Positions 1-12,116 of a stretch of 64,000 nt of DNA are shown here, piece after piece (the stretch's first letter is position 1; every line of letters begins with the position of its first letter). The notes below the pieces were generated by a model. That model had not been told where the DNA came from. It worked only from the letters and a program-made list of their open reading frames with translations, and did no database searches. Position numbers and translations under genes: made by a program. Source of the stretch: Lathyrus oleraceus (taxonomy: Eukaryota; Streptophyta; Magnoliopsida; Fabales; Fabaceae); contig NC_066580.1 in NCBI RefSeq assembly GCF_024323335.1, positions 89,575,391-89,639,390 on the forward strand, in the 5' to 3' direction.

Positions 1-664
1 GATCGAAAATAATAAAGTAAAAAGTTTGCAAGTACCCGAATTTTAAGACTGTAAGGTAAAAGTTGAAGGTAAGGAAGGGAACGAAAGGATCTTGAATTTG
101 CAAATGACAAAGTAAAAATAAAGTGTTTGAAAGGAAGAAGCAAGGAAGAATGTTTCTGAAAAGAAAGTAAAGACAAATTTATATTGCTTTGAAATGATTA
201 AACAATGGTGTAGACAACGTATATTCTGCGTTTTACAGTTCTTCTTCACACGAATACTTAGTGAATTTGCAGATTTTTGTACATAATTTGACACACATTT
301 TTCTAACACCAAGACCCTATGTTTATACTGGATCGAAATAACTGCTATGATGGCCCTTCAATTGCGTCGATACACGTGGTGTTCTGCATGCGCGCATTCG
401 CTTATCCTGCTCCACGTGTGCCCTTGCAGTTTTTGACGAAAATGAACTTCCCTCATTTATTTAAATTTCGAATCTTTAATCGAAAACCGTTTTTCAACCG
501 TTTCTTAAAGAACCGCTCCGAAATCTCAGCTATGAGCTTGGTCTTTATCCAACCAGCTAAGCCGGTTCTCCTCCAGCTGGTCGAATTACTTCTTAGTCGA
601 AACCAGCTGTGCATATTTTCCAATTTTGGTAATTTGGGGTGAATGTCGAAAATATGAGCTAACA
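1..664 (-). repeat. Putative 3' LTR (U3 and part of R/U5) of the level-0 Tat element
   Basis: Read on the minus strand, position 664 begins TGTTAGCTCATA, directly preceded by a purine-rich tract, as expected for the start of a 3' LTR. A TATAAA lies on the minus strand near 331-337, about 330 bp in, fitting a U3 promoter. Two CACGTG G-boxes lie upstream of it at 373-378 and 413-418. The far end of the LTR is outside the window, so the pair and the CA terminus cannot be checked. The short ORFs in this stretch resemble no protein I know. Confidence 0.4.
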
Positions 665-682
665 AATTTCCCTCCAAAAATG
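665..682 (-). promoter_or_regulatory. Polypurine tract of the level-0 element
   Basis: On the minus strand the run TTTTTGGAGGGAAATT stands immediately before TGTTAGC, the expected place and composition for the plus-strand primer of an LTR retrotransposon. Confidence 0.4.
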
Positions 683-949
683 TCGTTTTCGACACCCGAG
701 AGAGAAAGACATTTTTTGAGACCTCACTTCGACGCCTCAATGACTGATACTGTGCCAAGTGTCTCAATGTTGGATTTTTTTTTCCAGTTCTTCCCCTTGT
801 CTGGTGACATCAGCGGCATCATTGCTTTTCCTACCCACGTCTTTTCAGCCCACAACAAAACCTTTTTTCCTCATCACATTTCCTAGCTTCTAGGAAATCA
901 TGGCTACAACATTAATTGCCATTTTCACTACACTGCCTAAGGGATACAC
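683..949. other. Distal upstream region of the PMD gene; no gene seen
   Basis: No coding region is recognisable. The stretch lies between the level-0 3' LTR and the Ogre insertion, so in the uninterrupted element it would be the distal promoter of the plus-strand PMD gene. Confidence 0.4.
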
Positions 950-952
950 GTG
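947..952. promoter_or_regulatory. G-box CACGTG beside the Ogre insertion point
   Basis: The palindrome ACACGTGT contains CACGTG, the plant G-box/ABRE core recognised by bZIP and bHLH factors. With the Ogre removed it would lie about 55 bp upstream of the TATA box at 50241, a usual position for a plant promoter element. The Ogre target duplication GTGTC overlaps it. Function is inferred. Confidence 0.35.
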
Positions 953-954
953 TC
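950..954. repeat. Target site duplication of the 49-kb Ogre, left copy (GTGTC)
   Basis: GTGTC directly precedes the 5' LTR start TGTAAGACCC and is repeated exactly at 50184-50188 after the 3' LTR end CGCTACA. This shows that the two LTRs 40 kb apart belong to one insertion. Confidence 0.9.
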
Positions 955-3900
955 TGTAAGACCCTAATTTTGACCCTAAGATCCCTCATGGCATCATATC
1001 ATTTGCTCATTGCATTGCCTCAAGGATCATACCATGTGTGGCTCCTTAACCCCTGGGTTGGGACTTGTGTGAGTTGGTTTGAGACCACCAAGCATGCTTG
1101 AATTGTATATTATTGCCTTTCTTATTTTTTATACTAACCAAAAGCACAAAAATATGTCACTAATCTCTTTTATTTTGAAGCTCAAGTGATCACATGTGCC
1201 CTTGCTCCTAGGAGGCTCCTATGCTCATTGAAGTGGCCAGATGAAGATGAAAGCAAGCATGAAAATGGTTCACAAAGCTCTCAATCATCATATATGTCTC
1301 CCAAGTATCTCAATTTGCCAATTTGATCAAGATAACTCAAAGTTCTTGAGGCTTGTTTCCCAAGGAAACCCTAATTCAACTGTGCATTGATTGTGCCTTG
1401 CTCATGAAGCAACCTCAACCTATGATCAAATTCAATCAAGGTAAGTTCTTTCATTAATTATTTTATGCATATATGAGCCTATGTGAGTATCCTCAATCAT
1501 TTATTCATCAAGATTTGAGGTTTGGCTTTGAGAAGTTGACTAGTTAAGTCATCTAACTAATTTGAGATCCACCGAGACCTAAATTTTTATGTGTTTGTCA
1601 AACTAAGATGACCCCAAGATAACAAATGTTCTTAAGAACCATATGAACAACTTTCATGTTCATCAAAAATCCATTTGAAACTTGTAAAGTCATCATTCAT
1701 TTCAAAACATTATAGGTCATTTTGACTGAAACCCTAATTTTGGGTCAACTTCCCAAGAACCTAACTTCTTCATTTTTTATGATTTTGAGGTGATACAAAA
1801 TGAATTGGAAAGCTTAATATGTCTACTTAAATTTTTATGTTGGAAAAAATTTCATAATCCTAAAAGAAACACATGTGATAATACAAAACATTATAGGTCA
1901 CTTTGGACCAAAACCATTGAATCTTGAAAAAGTTCAACTTCAAGTGCCCATAACTTTCTCATAAAAAATCCAAAAGATGCAAAATGTAAGTCCAAATTGA
2001 TCATATTGGAAATATATACAACTTTTATGTTGGAGGTTTTTCCATTTGAGGCTTGTATCATTGAAACAGAAGGGCTTGAAGTTGGTCACTTTTGGCAAAA
2101 AATTTCAAAGGGAATTTATACATGTTTTGTACCTCAAACTTCAAGACCAGTTTTCATAAATTTACAAACTCCAAATGGATTTTTGTCCAACATAGCTTTT
2201 GTTCCTTATGTCAAGACCTTTCCAACCATTACTCACATGCCTACGTTTGGATTTTCTATATGGGACTTTCGAAGAGGTGAACATTTATGATCAATTGTGC
2301 AATTCACTTTGTAATTTCATGCACAAGCAAACACAAGGCCAATTGCACATCCATTTCACTTCAGAATGATCTCAGCTTGTGATTACACTCAAGTTTGGGC
2401 CTCACATGCGCCTGTACAGGCCCATGCATGGAGGACCCAAAGCTTCATGCACACGAGTTTTACCTTGCCTTGGCATCAAGCTCAACTATAAATAGAAGCC
2501 TCTCCTCATTCAAATCTCAATCTTATGGTGATCTGAAGCTCTGCTGAAATCAAACCCCAACCATACTCAAAGGAATTCTGATTTTTATTTTTCAATTTCA
2601 AACTTGAATTTCAACACAATCAGTTGATCTTCAAGTTTCAATTCCTAAGCCTTGCATCCTCATCATCTCCTGATCAAATTGGAAGAAAGAGTTTAAGCAG
2701 ATTATGCTGTTTAAAGCTGCACTTCAAAGGTTTATCATCTAACTGTTTTGATCTATATCTTGCTCCGTGATGTGAATTACTTGTGTTCAAACTGTTTTCT
2801 GAAGTCCTCGAGCAAGAGGCAGGCCAGTGGTGGTCTTGATTTCATGTTTTGAAGCATTTTAGTTTGCACACCTTGAATTTCAAGCTCAGATTTCTCACTT
2901 GATAGAAATCTTGAGGAGAATCCAAGGTTACAGGGGTGATGTGCATCACCCCAGCTTCATTTTGGTACCTGCCTCGTGTGTTTTGGTTAAGGTTCAAAAA
3001 CCTGCAACTGGTGGCCGGAGTTGGTTGGTCCACCGGAAAAAGATGGTGGTTTCCACCACCATCCCCACGTCGTTGAACCTAGGCCCTTGGATGAGGCTCA
3101 CACGTTTTAATCTCAGCCATGCATTCTATTGACTTATTTTAATACACTTTGTGGCGCGTTGGACTAAGGCTCATGGTACACCATCACTTCTGGACCGCCT
3201 GATGAGTCCACGTCATTTAATAAAATGGATCCAGCGCTCCTGGTTTTTTTCCTATTTTCTATTTTTTGTTTTATTTTCTTTTAATTCCATTTATTTTCAA
3301 AAATTTATAACTATTTTATTTGAAGTCATAAAAATATGAGACCAATGGCAAAAATTTTCTTAAAAAATCTAATTTCATAATCTGATTTTTAATTATTTTT
3401 GTGACTTCATTTAAATTATTTTTGTGAACTATTTTGTTTTTAATAGTTTTTAATTCATTTTAAATACTTTTTGATATCCAAAAATTCCAAAAATATTTTC
3501 TTAACACATATGGATCAGGATAAGTCTATGAAAAAATTCTCATCAATTTCTTAATTGATTTGAGATTTATTTGAGATTTTAATTCATTTGTGTTATTTTC
3601 TCATTATTTTTAATTGATTTTAAATAGTTTTTGTTTTCAAAAAATGTTGAGAAAATTTGTCAAACCTTGTTTGATCATGTTAGAGCTATGATGATTCAAT
3701 TGGACTTGTTGAAGTTGATTTGAATTGAATTTGAGGTTTGACCATATTTTGTCCATTTTAATTTTGCTTTTATTTTAATTCCAAAAAAATACCAAAAAAT
3801 ATGTTTGACTTTGTTGACTTCTAATCTTCATTTCTTTTCTATTTTACATTGATTGATGATGATTTGATCCATATTTGATCATTGTGTTTTGATTATGTCA

Positions 3901-5857
3901 TTTGAATTCTCATTTTGTTCATTTCATCTTCATCTCTTTTCTTCTTCTTTTTATTTTGGCCAATGAGTTAATGATTTGTGGTTGGTCTTGACATATGAGA
4001 GGCTTAACCTTCTTTGATCTAAATCAAACTCAACTTGATCAAAGATCAAGTGAGTTGCTTTGTGTCCAAGATAGGTTGCTTCTTGGTCAAGCAAAAAACC
4101 TAAAATCCATACAAGGCTTTCTTTCTTTTCTTTTGGCATGGCAAGTTGTAGGAGTTTGGCTTACTAGTCAGATCTGTAACTTGTGTTTATTTGCCTATAG
4201 TTTTATTGACCGACCTCAGATAGGTGTGACTACTACATTAGTCCACTTACAATTGCTTAACATAGCGCCAAATTGTCTTATGACACACTAACATTAACTA
4301 CTAACTACTAACTTTAATTCAAGCATTTAATTTCTTGCAATTTTACTTTAATACAATTTACTTTATTCCTCATTTATTCATATTGCCTTTTCACTTTGCT
4401 CACTTGACCTCATATTTTATGTTTATACCATTTTCCTTTTATTCATTTGAGCTCATTATTGTATATAAATATATTGTTGCTTTGTGTTTGTTTTGTCTTT
4501 GTTCGTGTAAACCTAATGCAAAAAGGAGGAAGAACTTAGAATTAGGACCTTACCTATGCTTAAAGGAGTTCAAGAGCAACTAGGCCTCATGCCTTTAGAA
4601 TGCTAAATTTGTTGAAGAGCAACTAGGCCTCATGCCTTTAGAATGCTAAATCTTAAAGTTGACTTCAAAGGACCCCTAATCTAAACTCATTCTTTGTCCA
4701 TTCCTCTTATCGTGTTGTGACCCTTTTGATTGTTTGTTCTTGTGTGATAGGGTTTCCAACCTTGAGATAGTAAGGAGGACCATTGTCATGAATAGCCAAG
4801 TTAAGAGAGACAAGCCAAATGGAGATCCTATGAGCTTGAATATAATATTTGTTGGATTGCTTGAGTGATTGCTAAGTCCAAAGGAAAGGAGAATCTTGAA
4901 TCATCTTTATGATCTCAAGAAAATGAACTGCAAGGGTTTTATCTCTTCTCTTATCTTTGAATGTTTAGGACTAGCCCTTCTCTTCTTCTCTCCACTCTAA
5001 TCCAAGCCAAACTCATTTTGTGCAAACTTTGACATTGTTTTCAAATTAGAAACCTAGGCCTTATGCCTTTTATTTTTCAAAATCTTTTCACTAATACTTA
5101 TTTTGAATGAATCTTAAGTCAACTTTGACTTCATTTTGTGAATACTTCTAACTTGTAAATACAACTCACTTCAAGTTAATTTTATGGTTCCAATGGCCAC
5201 CTTTGCTAAAAAAAATCATAAACATTAGCCATAGGTTTGAGTTATCATAGTGGTTGATGTAAACCTCACCTTATCCTTAGTGATTGGACTATAAGTCTTC
5301 CATACTTATTTTAGGATGGATCCCTCACTAGTATGTTGAAGCTCTCCTCACATGGTGGATTGTTGGTTTAGGGTTGAGTTTTCTTCCTTTGATAACAAAA
5401 GACCTTAAGGCTATTGATCAAATCAATTCACCAATCTATTTTGAGATTTTTACCCCGAACTACGAGGTTTTGATCCTACCTTTGTGATGGTACGTAGGCA
5501 ATGAGTTCATTCATTCAAATAACAAAATTATAATATGTATATTCTCTTCTCATCTCCCTAATCTTGTTTGCACAAATATTTTCACAAATACCAACCTACA
5601 ATACATCTTTGCAAAAAGGGATCCTTTAGAGTACTAAGGATGTTTTGGGTGCTTAAAACCTTCCCATTGCATAACCAACCCCCTTACCCAGATCTCTGAC
5701 ATTTTTATTAGTTTTTGATTTGATAAAACTTCTTACTTGACTTTTGTTCGCTTTTTAGCCTTTCCTTTGGACAAATAAAAGTGCAGTGGCGACTCGACTT
5801 GTATGATTTACTTTTGGTTTAGTCAATAAACCATAAGGTAACGAATACCCCGCTACA
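955..5857 (+). repeat. 5' LTR of the Ogre element (4903 bp)
   Basis: It begins TGTAAGACCCTAATTTTG and ends CCCCGCTACA, matching 45280-50183 along its whole length. TATAAATA at 2487-2494 marks the likely promoter, giving U3 of about 1.5 kb and R/U5 of about 3.3 kb. A tandem duplication of about 46 bp (AGCAACTAGGCCTCATGCC unit) is seen at about 4570-4652. Short ORFs inside, such as 1997-2290, are repeated in the other LTR and look like chance frames. Confidence 0.92.
2487..2494 (+). promoter_or_regulatory. TATA box of the Ogre 5' LTR
   Basis: CTATAAATAGAAGCC is a perfect plant TATA context and is conserved in the 3' LTR at 46812-46819. The transcript would start about 30 bp downstream. Confidence 0.7.
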
Positions 5858-5863
5858 GAAAAG

Positions 5864-5881
5864 TGGCGACTCTGTTGGGGA
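5864..5881 (+). promoter_or_regulatory. Primer binding site (tRNA-Arg type) of Ogre
   Basis: TGGCGACTCTGTTGGGGA lies six bases after the 5' LTR end. TGG CGACTC pairs with the CCA and acceptor end of plant tRNA-Arg, the primer known for Ogre elements. Confidence 0.8.
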
Positions 5882-6771
5882 AGGTCTTTCCTAGTGGGTT
5901 TAGCCTACTTTTTGCTTGTTTTATTGTATGTTTACACTTATTTGTGACATATTTTTTGTGCAAATTTGGGATGACCGTATTGTTTGTAATGTATGAATTG
6001 CTTGATATATATATTGCTTGTGTGCTTGGTGGTCTCTTGTGAGATGAGTTCTATACCCGAACTCAAGTGCACTTATGATATGAGAATGGCATAGTCTTGT
6101 TGACTTGTGTGGAGTTATTCCTTAGCAAGTTGACTTGCAAGCCCATTCACTTGGTGGAGGTCTTGTTGGGATCAATAATGTCACACGAGTAGTCGTGGTT
6201 AGGCATTAGTCTTTCCAATAGGAACCTTAGAAGCCAAGGACCTTAGATTACCTAGCCCATATTGACCTATTTTAGGACGTAGTGCGAAGGTCGTTCAAGT
6301 GTAAGATTTGATACGATTGTTACGCGATACTACACTCATAAGAGTCTCTCTTGAGAATATTTTTGGAATACGAGTAGTCGTTTTATCCGATAATATCCGA
6401 AAGATGAGATGATGACTATGGGGACCTTTTTAGAACATGATTGTCAGGTTTAACCATAGTACACTCCCTTTGGGTGGTTCTTAACCGAGACTCCATGCTC
6501 GTGACTTACAACAAACCCTTGATTCGCGGTTGATCCGTTCTCGTATATTCTCAATATCAATGGAACTTGGGTGTTGATAAGGTGTAAACCATAATCCACC
6601 AAAATGGATGATTGATATTGAAAATGACTTTAGCCATCCTGTGACCTTTGTGTGGTGTGAATTGCTTGATCCTTAAGTGTGATTGTTGCATCCATGCATT
6701 CATATGCATCCATATCATCAACAATAAAAGTTTTCAAGGAACTTAAGAGGTTTATTTGCAAATTTTCAGAC
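5882..6771 (+). other. Ogre leader; no gene seen
   Basis: About 0.9 kb of untranslated leader lies between the primer site and ORF1. I see no open frame with recognisable content and no strong repeat. Confidence 0.6.
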
Positions 6772-8223
6772 ATGGATAAGCAAAGAAGGAATACGAAGAA
6801 GTACAATTTCAGACAACCCGACTTGAAAGAGTTAAGGAGTTTGACATCTTATGTATTAGATCCCTTGGAGTTCAAAGCTCGTCATGGGAAGCTTCTGTCT
6901 ATTCTTTCTACTCAGGTGGATGAAGGTCTGATGAGTGTGCTAGTGCAGTTTTATGATCCTCTGTACCGTTGCTTCACTTTTCCGGATTTCCAGCTATTGC
7001 CTACACTTGAGAAGTATGCCTATCTTGTGGGTATACCTATCTTGGATCAGTTGCCGTTCAGTGGCTTGGAGAGGGTTCCTTCTTCCCAAGAGATTGCTGA
7101 CATGCTTCATGTAGACGTATCTGAGATTGTTGCTCATATGACTACCAAAGGTGGAATTCAAGGTCTCCCATCTGATTTTCTCATTGTTCAAGCTACTCTG
7201 TTTGAGAAGGCCACGAGTGAGAACGCCTTTGAAGCCATATTCGTGCTACTCACCTATGGGCTAGTGTTATTCCCCAACATCGATAATTTTGTGGATGTGA
7301 ACGCTATTAGGATTTTCTCTACTCTTAATCCCGTTCCGACTCTGTTGGGTGACACTTATTTCTCTTTGCATATGAGGAATGCAAAGGGTGGTGGATCCAT
7401 TGTGTGTTGTCTGCCTCTGTTGTACAAGTGGTTTATTTCGCACTTGCCTCAGACGCTCGCCTTCAAGGAGAACAAATGATGTCTATGGTGGTCTACGAGA
7501 CTTATGTCTCTCACTAATGATGATATCTCTTGGTATAACCGTGTGTATGATGGTGTCCAGATTATTGACTCTTGTGGTGAATTCTCCAATGTGCCTCTTC
7601 TTGGTACATGTGGTGGAATTAACTACAACCCTGTTTTGGCTCGCCGTTAGCTTAGGTCCCTCTTTAAGGATAAACCTAATAACATTTTGTTAGAAGGTGT
7701 GTTCTTTCAAGAGGGTAAAGATCCCCAAAACTTGAAGGGCAGAGTGGTCCGCGCCTGGCGCAAGATTCATAAGAAGGGAAGGAAAAAGCTTGGTCCGAAG
7801 AATTGTATTGCTTTGGAACCCTACACCTCTTGGGTGAGGAAGAGAGCTTCTAAGTACCGCATGCCATATGATTATCCGAGACCTATACCTATGGTTATGG
7901 TTGGGCCTTCAACCCTCCCTAACCAAGGAGTAGAGGAGTTGAGAGATGAAGACCGTTCGCGTGCTTGGGTTCGTGAGCGTGAGGAACTACTTCAACAACT
8001 CAGAGATAAGGATGATGTGATAGAATTTCTAGAGCATCAGGTTATTGATGAGCCTGATGATGTGGTTACTACTCTTCTTCCACAGTCGTCCAGGTTTTGG
8101 AAGAGGAAGTATGATCGACTCGCCAAGGAGAAAGCTGATATGGAAGCAGCTTATGAGAGAGGGGTGAAGAGGCTTCGTGCAACTTATCTTCCGGTCTCGA
8201 GAGCTTTGGACGATTGTTTCTAG
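6772..8223 (+). pseudogene. Ogre ORF1, broken by two stops
   Basis: One frame of 484 codons runs from ATG at 6772 (MDKQRRNTKKYNFRQPDL) to the stop at 8221-8223, with internal stops at 7477-7479 (TGA) and 7648-7650 (TAG). I chose this ATG over the upstream one at 6679 because the lysine/arginine-rich start looks like the true N-terminus. The N-terminal two thirds resembles the DUF7745-type ORF1 domain of legume Ogre elements (LRSLTSYV, FYDPLYRCFTFPDFQL, LEKYAYLVGIP). The C-terminal 90 residues are charged and heptad-rich (REREELLQQLRDKDDVIEFL and WKRKYDRLAKEKADMEAAYE), a likely coiled coil. An ORF before gag is a hallmark of Ogre; its role is unknown. Confidence 0.8.
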
Positions 8224-8553
8224 GGCTCCATAGGATGTTATTTCTCCTTTCCTCTTGTATTATATTTGGTTACCAAAACTGTCCCTCTTCTTTGGTGTAA
8301 AATGTTTTCCAAACATTATTGCTATGAATATCATATATATATATGTCGTAAAAAAATTAATATTTCCAAGCATTTGCAAACAGATCTCTATAAAGTTCCT
8401 CTGATTAAAAACAAATCATAAGCACAAACATTGCATGCATCATATGCATAAGCAGGTTTTGTTCAGCTCAGTGGTCTAACTCTTTGCTCTTCATTTATTT
8501 TTGAAGACAAGTTGACGCACCGGTATAACACGAGAGCCAGTGTTCCGAGACTG
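8224..8553 (+). other. Spacer between ORF1 and gag
   Basis: AT-rich and without a full ORF. The last 40 bases before the gag ATG encode HRYNTRAS in the gag frame. A matching HRYGTRRS lies upstream of gag in the inner element at about 32287-32310, so the conserved coding part may start before the ATG or be reached by splicing. Confidence 0.4.
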
Positions 8554-10968
8554 ATGGATCATCTAGAGCAAGAGAACCGGGAATTGAAAGAGGAACTAGC
8601 TAGGCTGACTGCCATGATGGAGTCAGTTCTGGCTGCCCAGAGCTAATCGTCTCCAACTCCTGCAACTCCTCCCGTGAGGACTGTCATATCAGAAGTAACT
8701 TCTTCTATTGTGTCTGCCGCAACAACTCATTTTGCGCCTACTATGCCAGCCGGGTTCCCCTGGGGGATGCCCGCCAACTTTGTGCCCGAGAGTTTTGCTC
8801 AAACTCTCGCTTCTCTGCCGGCATCTAGCCCGGTCCTTGCTGTGCCACCTCCCGTTGTGCATACCTTACCAAGAGAAGAAGACACCATCTATCACTCTGA
8901 GCCATCTGAAGGCCCAGATGTTTATGAGAAGATAGATGAAATGAAAGACCAATTCCTTGAGCTACGCAAGGAACTGAAGACTCTGAGGGGTAAATACCTC
9001 TTTGGTAAGACTGCTGCTGAGTTGTGCCTTGTGCCCAACATCAAAATCCCTGTAAAGTTCAAAGTACCTGACTTTGAAAAGTACAAGGCAAACACATACC
9101 CTCTCAGCCATCTTGTGATGTATGCTCGCAAGATGTCAACACAGACAAAGAATGATCAGCTTCTTATCCATTATTTCCAGGATAGCTTATCCGGTGCTGC
9201 ACTCAGATGGTACATGGGTCTGGATAGTGCGAACATCCGCTCTTTCAATGATCTTGGCGAAGCTTTCGTCAAAAAATATAAATACAATGTGGATATGGCT
9301 CCCGATAGGGACCAGCTGAGGGCAATGTCCCAGAAAGAGAAGGAGATTTTCAAAGAGTACGCCCAGAGGTGGCGTGAGTTGGCCGCTCAGATTGTGCCAC
9401 CCCTTGAAGAGAAAGAAATGACAAAGATCTTTTTGAAGAGTTTGAGTTCTTTCTATTATGAGAGGATGATTCCTAGTGCTCCCTCAGACTTCACTGAAAT
9501 GGCGAATATGGGAATGAGGCTAGAGGAAGGAGTCTGTGAAGGATGTCTATCTAAAGATGAAAGCTCTTCAGCAAAGCGATATGGGGGCTTTGCAAAGAAG
9601 AAGGAGGGAGAGTCACATGCTGTGTCTTCCCATATTAAGAGAAGACCCTCTGTGAAGAGGAAGATTGTTCGCCCTGCCGTCAGCCAACACCAGGTGGCTC
9701 ATATAGCACCTACCTTTAGAGAAGCTCAACATCATCAACAACAACAACAATAATATCAACAGTAACATCGTCCACAACAGCAGGCCTACCAGCCTCGAAA
9801 CAACAATAACACCAACACCAGCTACGATAGGAAGAGGGTCACTTTTGATCCAATTCCAATGACCTATGCTGAACTCTATCCGTCTTTGATAGATAGAAAG
9901 CTGATTACTCTACGTGACCCACCCGCTGTACCGACCAACCCTCAGTGGTGGTATAAGCCTGAATTACACTGTGTATATCATTCCGGTGCTCCCAGACATG
10001 ATGTGGAGAATTGCTATCCCCTGAAGACCAAGGTGCAAGACCTTGTTAGAAGTGGGATTTTGTTTTTCGAGGACGTAGGTCCTAATGTTAAGAAGAACCC
10101 ATTTCCCGAGCATGGGAGAGCTGCTATGAACATGGTCCAGGGTTGTTCTGGCAAATATAAAGTCCTGTATGTCAATGATATCAGGAAATCTTTGGTCGAG
10201 ATACACAGTCTGTTGTGTGGATACAGTAATTATGAGCATGACCATGATAGGTGCCAGGTGTGCACTGTCAACGAAAGAGGATGCCGACAAGTTAGGAAGG
10301 ACATCCAAGAGATGCTGGATCAGGGTATGATCGAGATACTTCAGAATCGTAACGAGGAGGAAGTGGATGTTATTTCCCCTGTTTTCAGAATACCAAAGCC
10401 TGTTGTCGTCAAATATGATGGCAGCAAGAAGAAGGTTTCTCCCACTCTTGTAATAAAGCCAGCGGGCCTTGTCCCATATTCATCTGACAAAGCTGTTCCT
10501 TATAGGTACAACGCAGTGATGTTAGAAGATGGGAAGGAGGTGCCATTGCTCTCCACCTCTGTTGTGAGTATCTCAGACGTTAGTGGTATGACCTGTAGTG
10601 GTCGCGTTTTCTCGGCGCCGCCGAAACCCTATGAAGATGTCGTGAGAAGAACTGATATGGTTAATCTTGCCGGTCCTGTGGGGACTTCTTCCAATCTGGA
10701 ACTTGTTGTGAAGGGCGTTGACCCTGCTGTTGTTGATAAACCTGCTAAAACTCCTGTCCTGGTTGGCCAACATGGCATTTTGAAAGAGGACTGTGATGAG
10801 ATGCTGAGGCTCATCAAGAGGAGCAAGTACAATGTTGTTGATCAGCTGCTACAAACTCCATCAAAAATATTTGTCCTATCTTTGTTGATGAATTCTGAGC
10901 CACACCGCGAAGCTTTGAAGAGGGTGTTGGACGTGGCATATGTGGATCACGATGCCACTATTGAATAG
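8554..10968 (+). pseudogene. gag: Ogre gag polyprotein, broken
   Basis: A single frame from ATG 8554 (MDHLEQENRELKEEL, coiled-coil-like) carries stops at 8644, 9751, 9763 and 10966. The retrotransposon gag core lies at about 9040-9540 (IPVKFKVPDFEKYK, HYFQDSLSGAALRWYMGL, FKEYAQRWRELAAQI) and would form the capsid-like particle. A CAA/CAG run codes polyglutamine near 9736. The knuckle-like motif CVYHSGAPRHDVENC at about 9970-10014 has Arg where the inner element has Gly before His. The 10150-10968 part is a gag-protease linker with no domain I recognise. Frame and order are continuous with the protease. Confidence 0.82.
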
Positions 10969-11846
10969 TTTGATAGAATTGCTGCAAACATAACTGCTTG
11001 TAACAATTTGAGCTTTTGTGATGCTGATCTTCCCGAGGAGGGAAAAGACCACAATTTGGCTCTACACATTTCCATGAATTGTAAAGATGACGCCTTGTCT
11101 AATGTGTTGGTGGACACAGGATCATCGCTTAATATGTTGCCAAAATCCACTCTGGTCAAACTTTCATACCAGGGGCCTCCCATGAGGCAGAGTGGAGTGG
11201 TAGTGAAAGCTTTTGATGGATCGAGGAAAACTGTGATCGGTGAAGTAGAACTTCCGATAAAGATTGGACCTAGTGATTTCCATATCACTTTTCAGGTCAT
11301 GGATATCCATCCATCATACAGTTGTTTGCTTGGCAGACCATGGATTCACGAGGCAGGCGCCGTGGCATCCACCTTACACCAGAAGTTGAAATTCGTCAAG
11401 AATAAGAAGTTGGTGGTGATAGGGGAGAGAATGCTCTCTTGGTTAGCCATTTGTCTTCCTTTTCCTATATAGATGCTGAGGATGAGGTTGGGACTCCGTT
11501 CCAAGCCTTATCTATTGTTGAGCCTTCAAGGAAAAGACCTTCTTCATTTGCTTCCTACAATGATGCTAAGTTGGCCATTGAGCGTGGTGCAACTACTAGT
11601 TTAGGACAAATGATCAAGCTGGAAGATAATAAATCCTGAGCTGGCATAGAGTATTCTTCAGGCATTTCGTATGAGCGTGGGCTGTTCCAGAGTGGTGGCT
11701 TTATCCACACAGTTGAAGATCAGGAAGTTGCTGCTATTGTGGAAGATGATGAAGAGGAAGACCTGGGCAACTTCGTCATACCTGGAGGAATCTGCAATAA
11801 TTGGGTCGCTGTTGATGGTCCAACAGTTAACCACAAGTCCACGTAA
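10969..11846 (+). pseudogene. Ogre aspartic protease region, frameshifted
   Basis: It follows gag in the same frame. The catalytic motif VDTGSSLNMLP is at 11110-11142, and the flap and core strand GRPWIHEAGAV at about 11332-11364. The enzyme would cut the Gag-Pol polyprotein. Near 11430 the reading frame shifts; the downstream frame (SYIDAEDEVGTPFQ) continues to stops at 11637-11639 and 11844-11846. The acidic tail VEDDEEEDLGNF ends just before the presumed intron. The stops plus the shift make it nonfunctional. Confidence 0.8.
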
Positions 11847-12115
11847 TATGTTCATTTTGTTTAAAAACCCTTCTCCCATGCCAAAAGGAGAAGTGATGAC
11901 ATTGTTGGAACATTTTGATTAATACAATTATATACATTCAATAATAACATGTTAAATGTTTGTTTTTCCAAATTATTTTCCCTTTTTGCTTTTTGCATGA
12001 AATTGGTGATCACCATAAAACCCTAAAAAGAGAATAAAATCAATCTTTTCATCTGCATAATGATTTGCCTTGTTTGAATTCTGAAATCTCTTTTATACTC
12101 AAAATCATTATGCAG
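11847..12115 (+). other. Probable Ogre intron between protease and RT (3' splice site at 12115)
   Basis: Ogre elements are known to contain an intron between the protease and RT reading frames. Here an AT-rich non-coding stretch ends in a pyrimidine/AT-rich tract and ATTATGCAG at 12115, and the RT frame opens immediately after. The donor is not certain; GT dinucleotides occur near 11843-11850 and 11950-11960. Confidence 0.6.
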
Positions 12116-12116
12116 G

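Noticed and set aside
453..767. 104-codon minus-strand ORF at the left edge
   Set aside because: It spans the presumed LTR boundary and polypurine tract and resembles no known protein.
1997..2290. 97-codon ORF, similar ORF at 46322-46615
   Set aside because: It occurs in both Ogre LTRs upstream of the TATA box; similarity is explained by LTR identity.
6679..6771. Upstream start of ORF1 at 6679
   Set aside because: The extra 31 residues look like translated leader; the ATG at 6772 gives a typical basic N-terminus.
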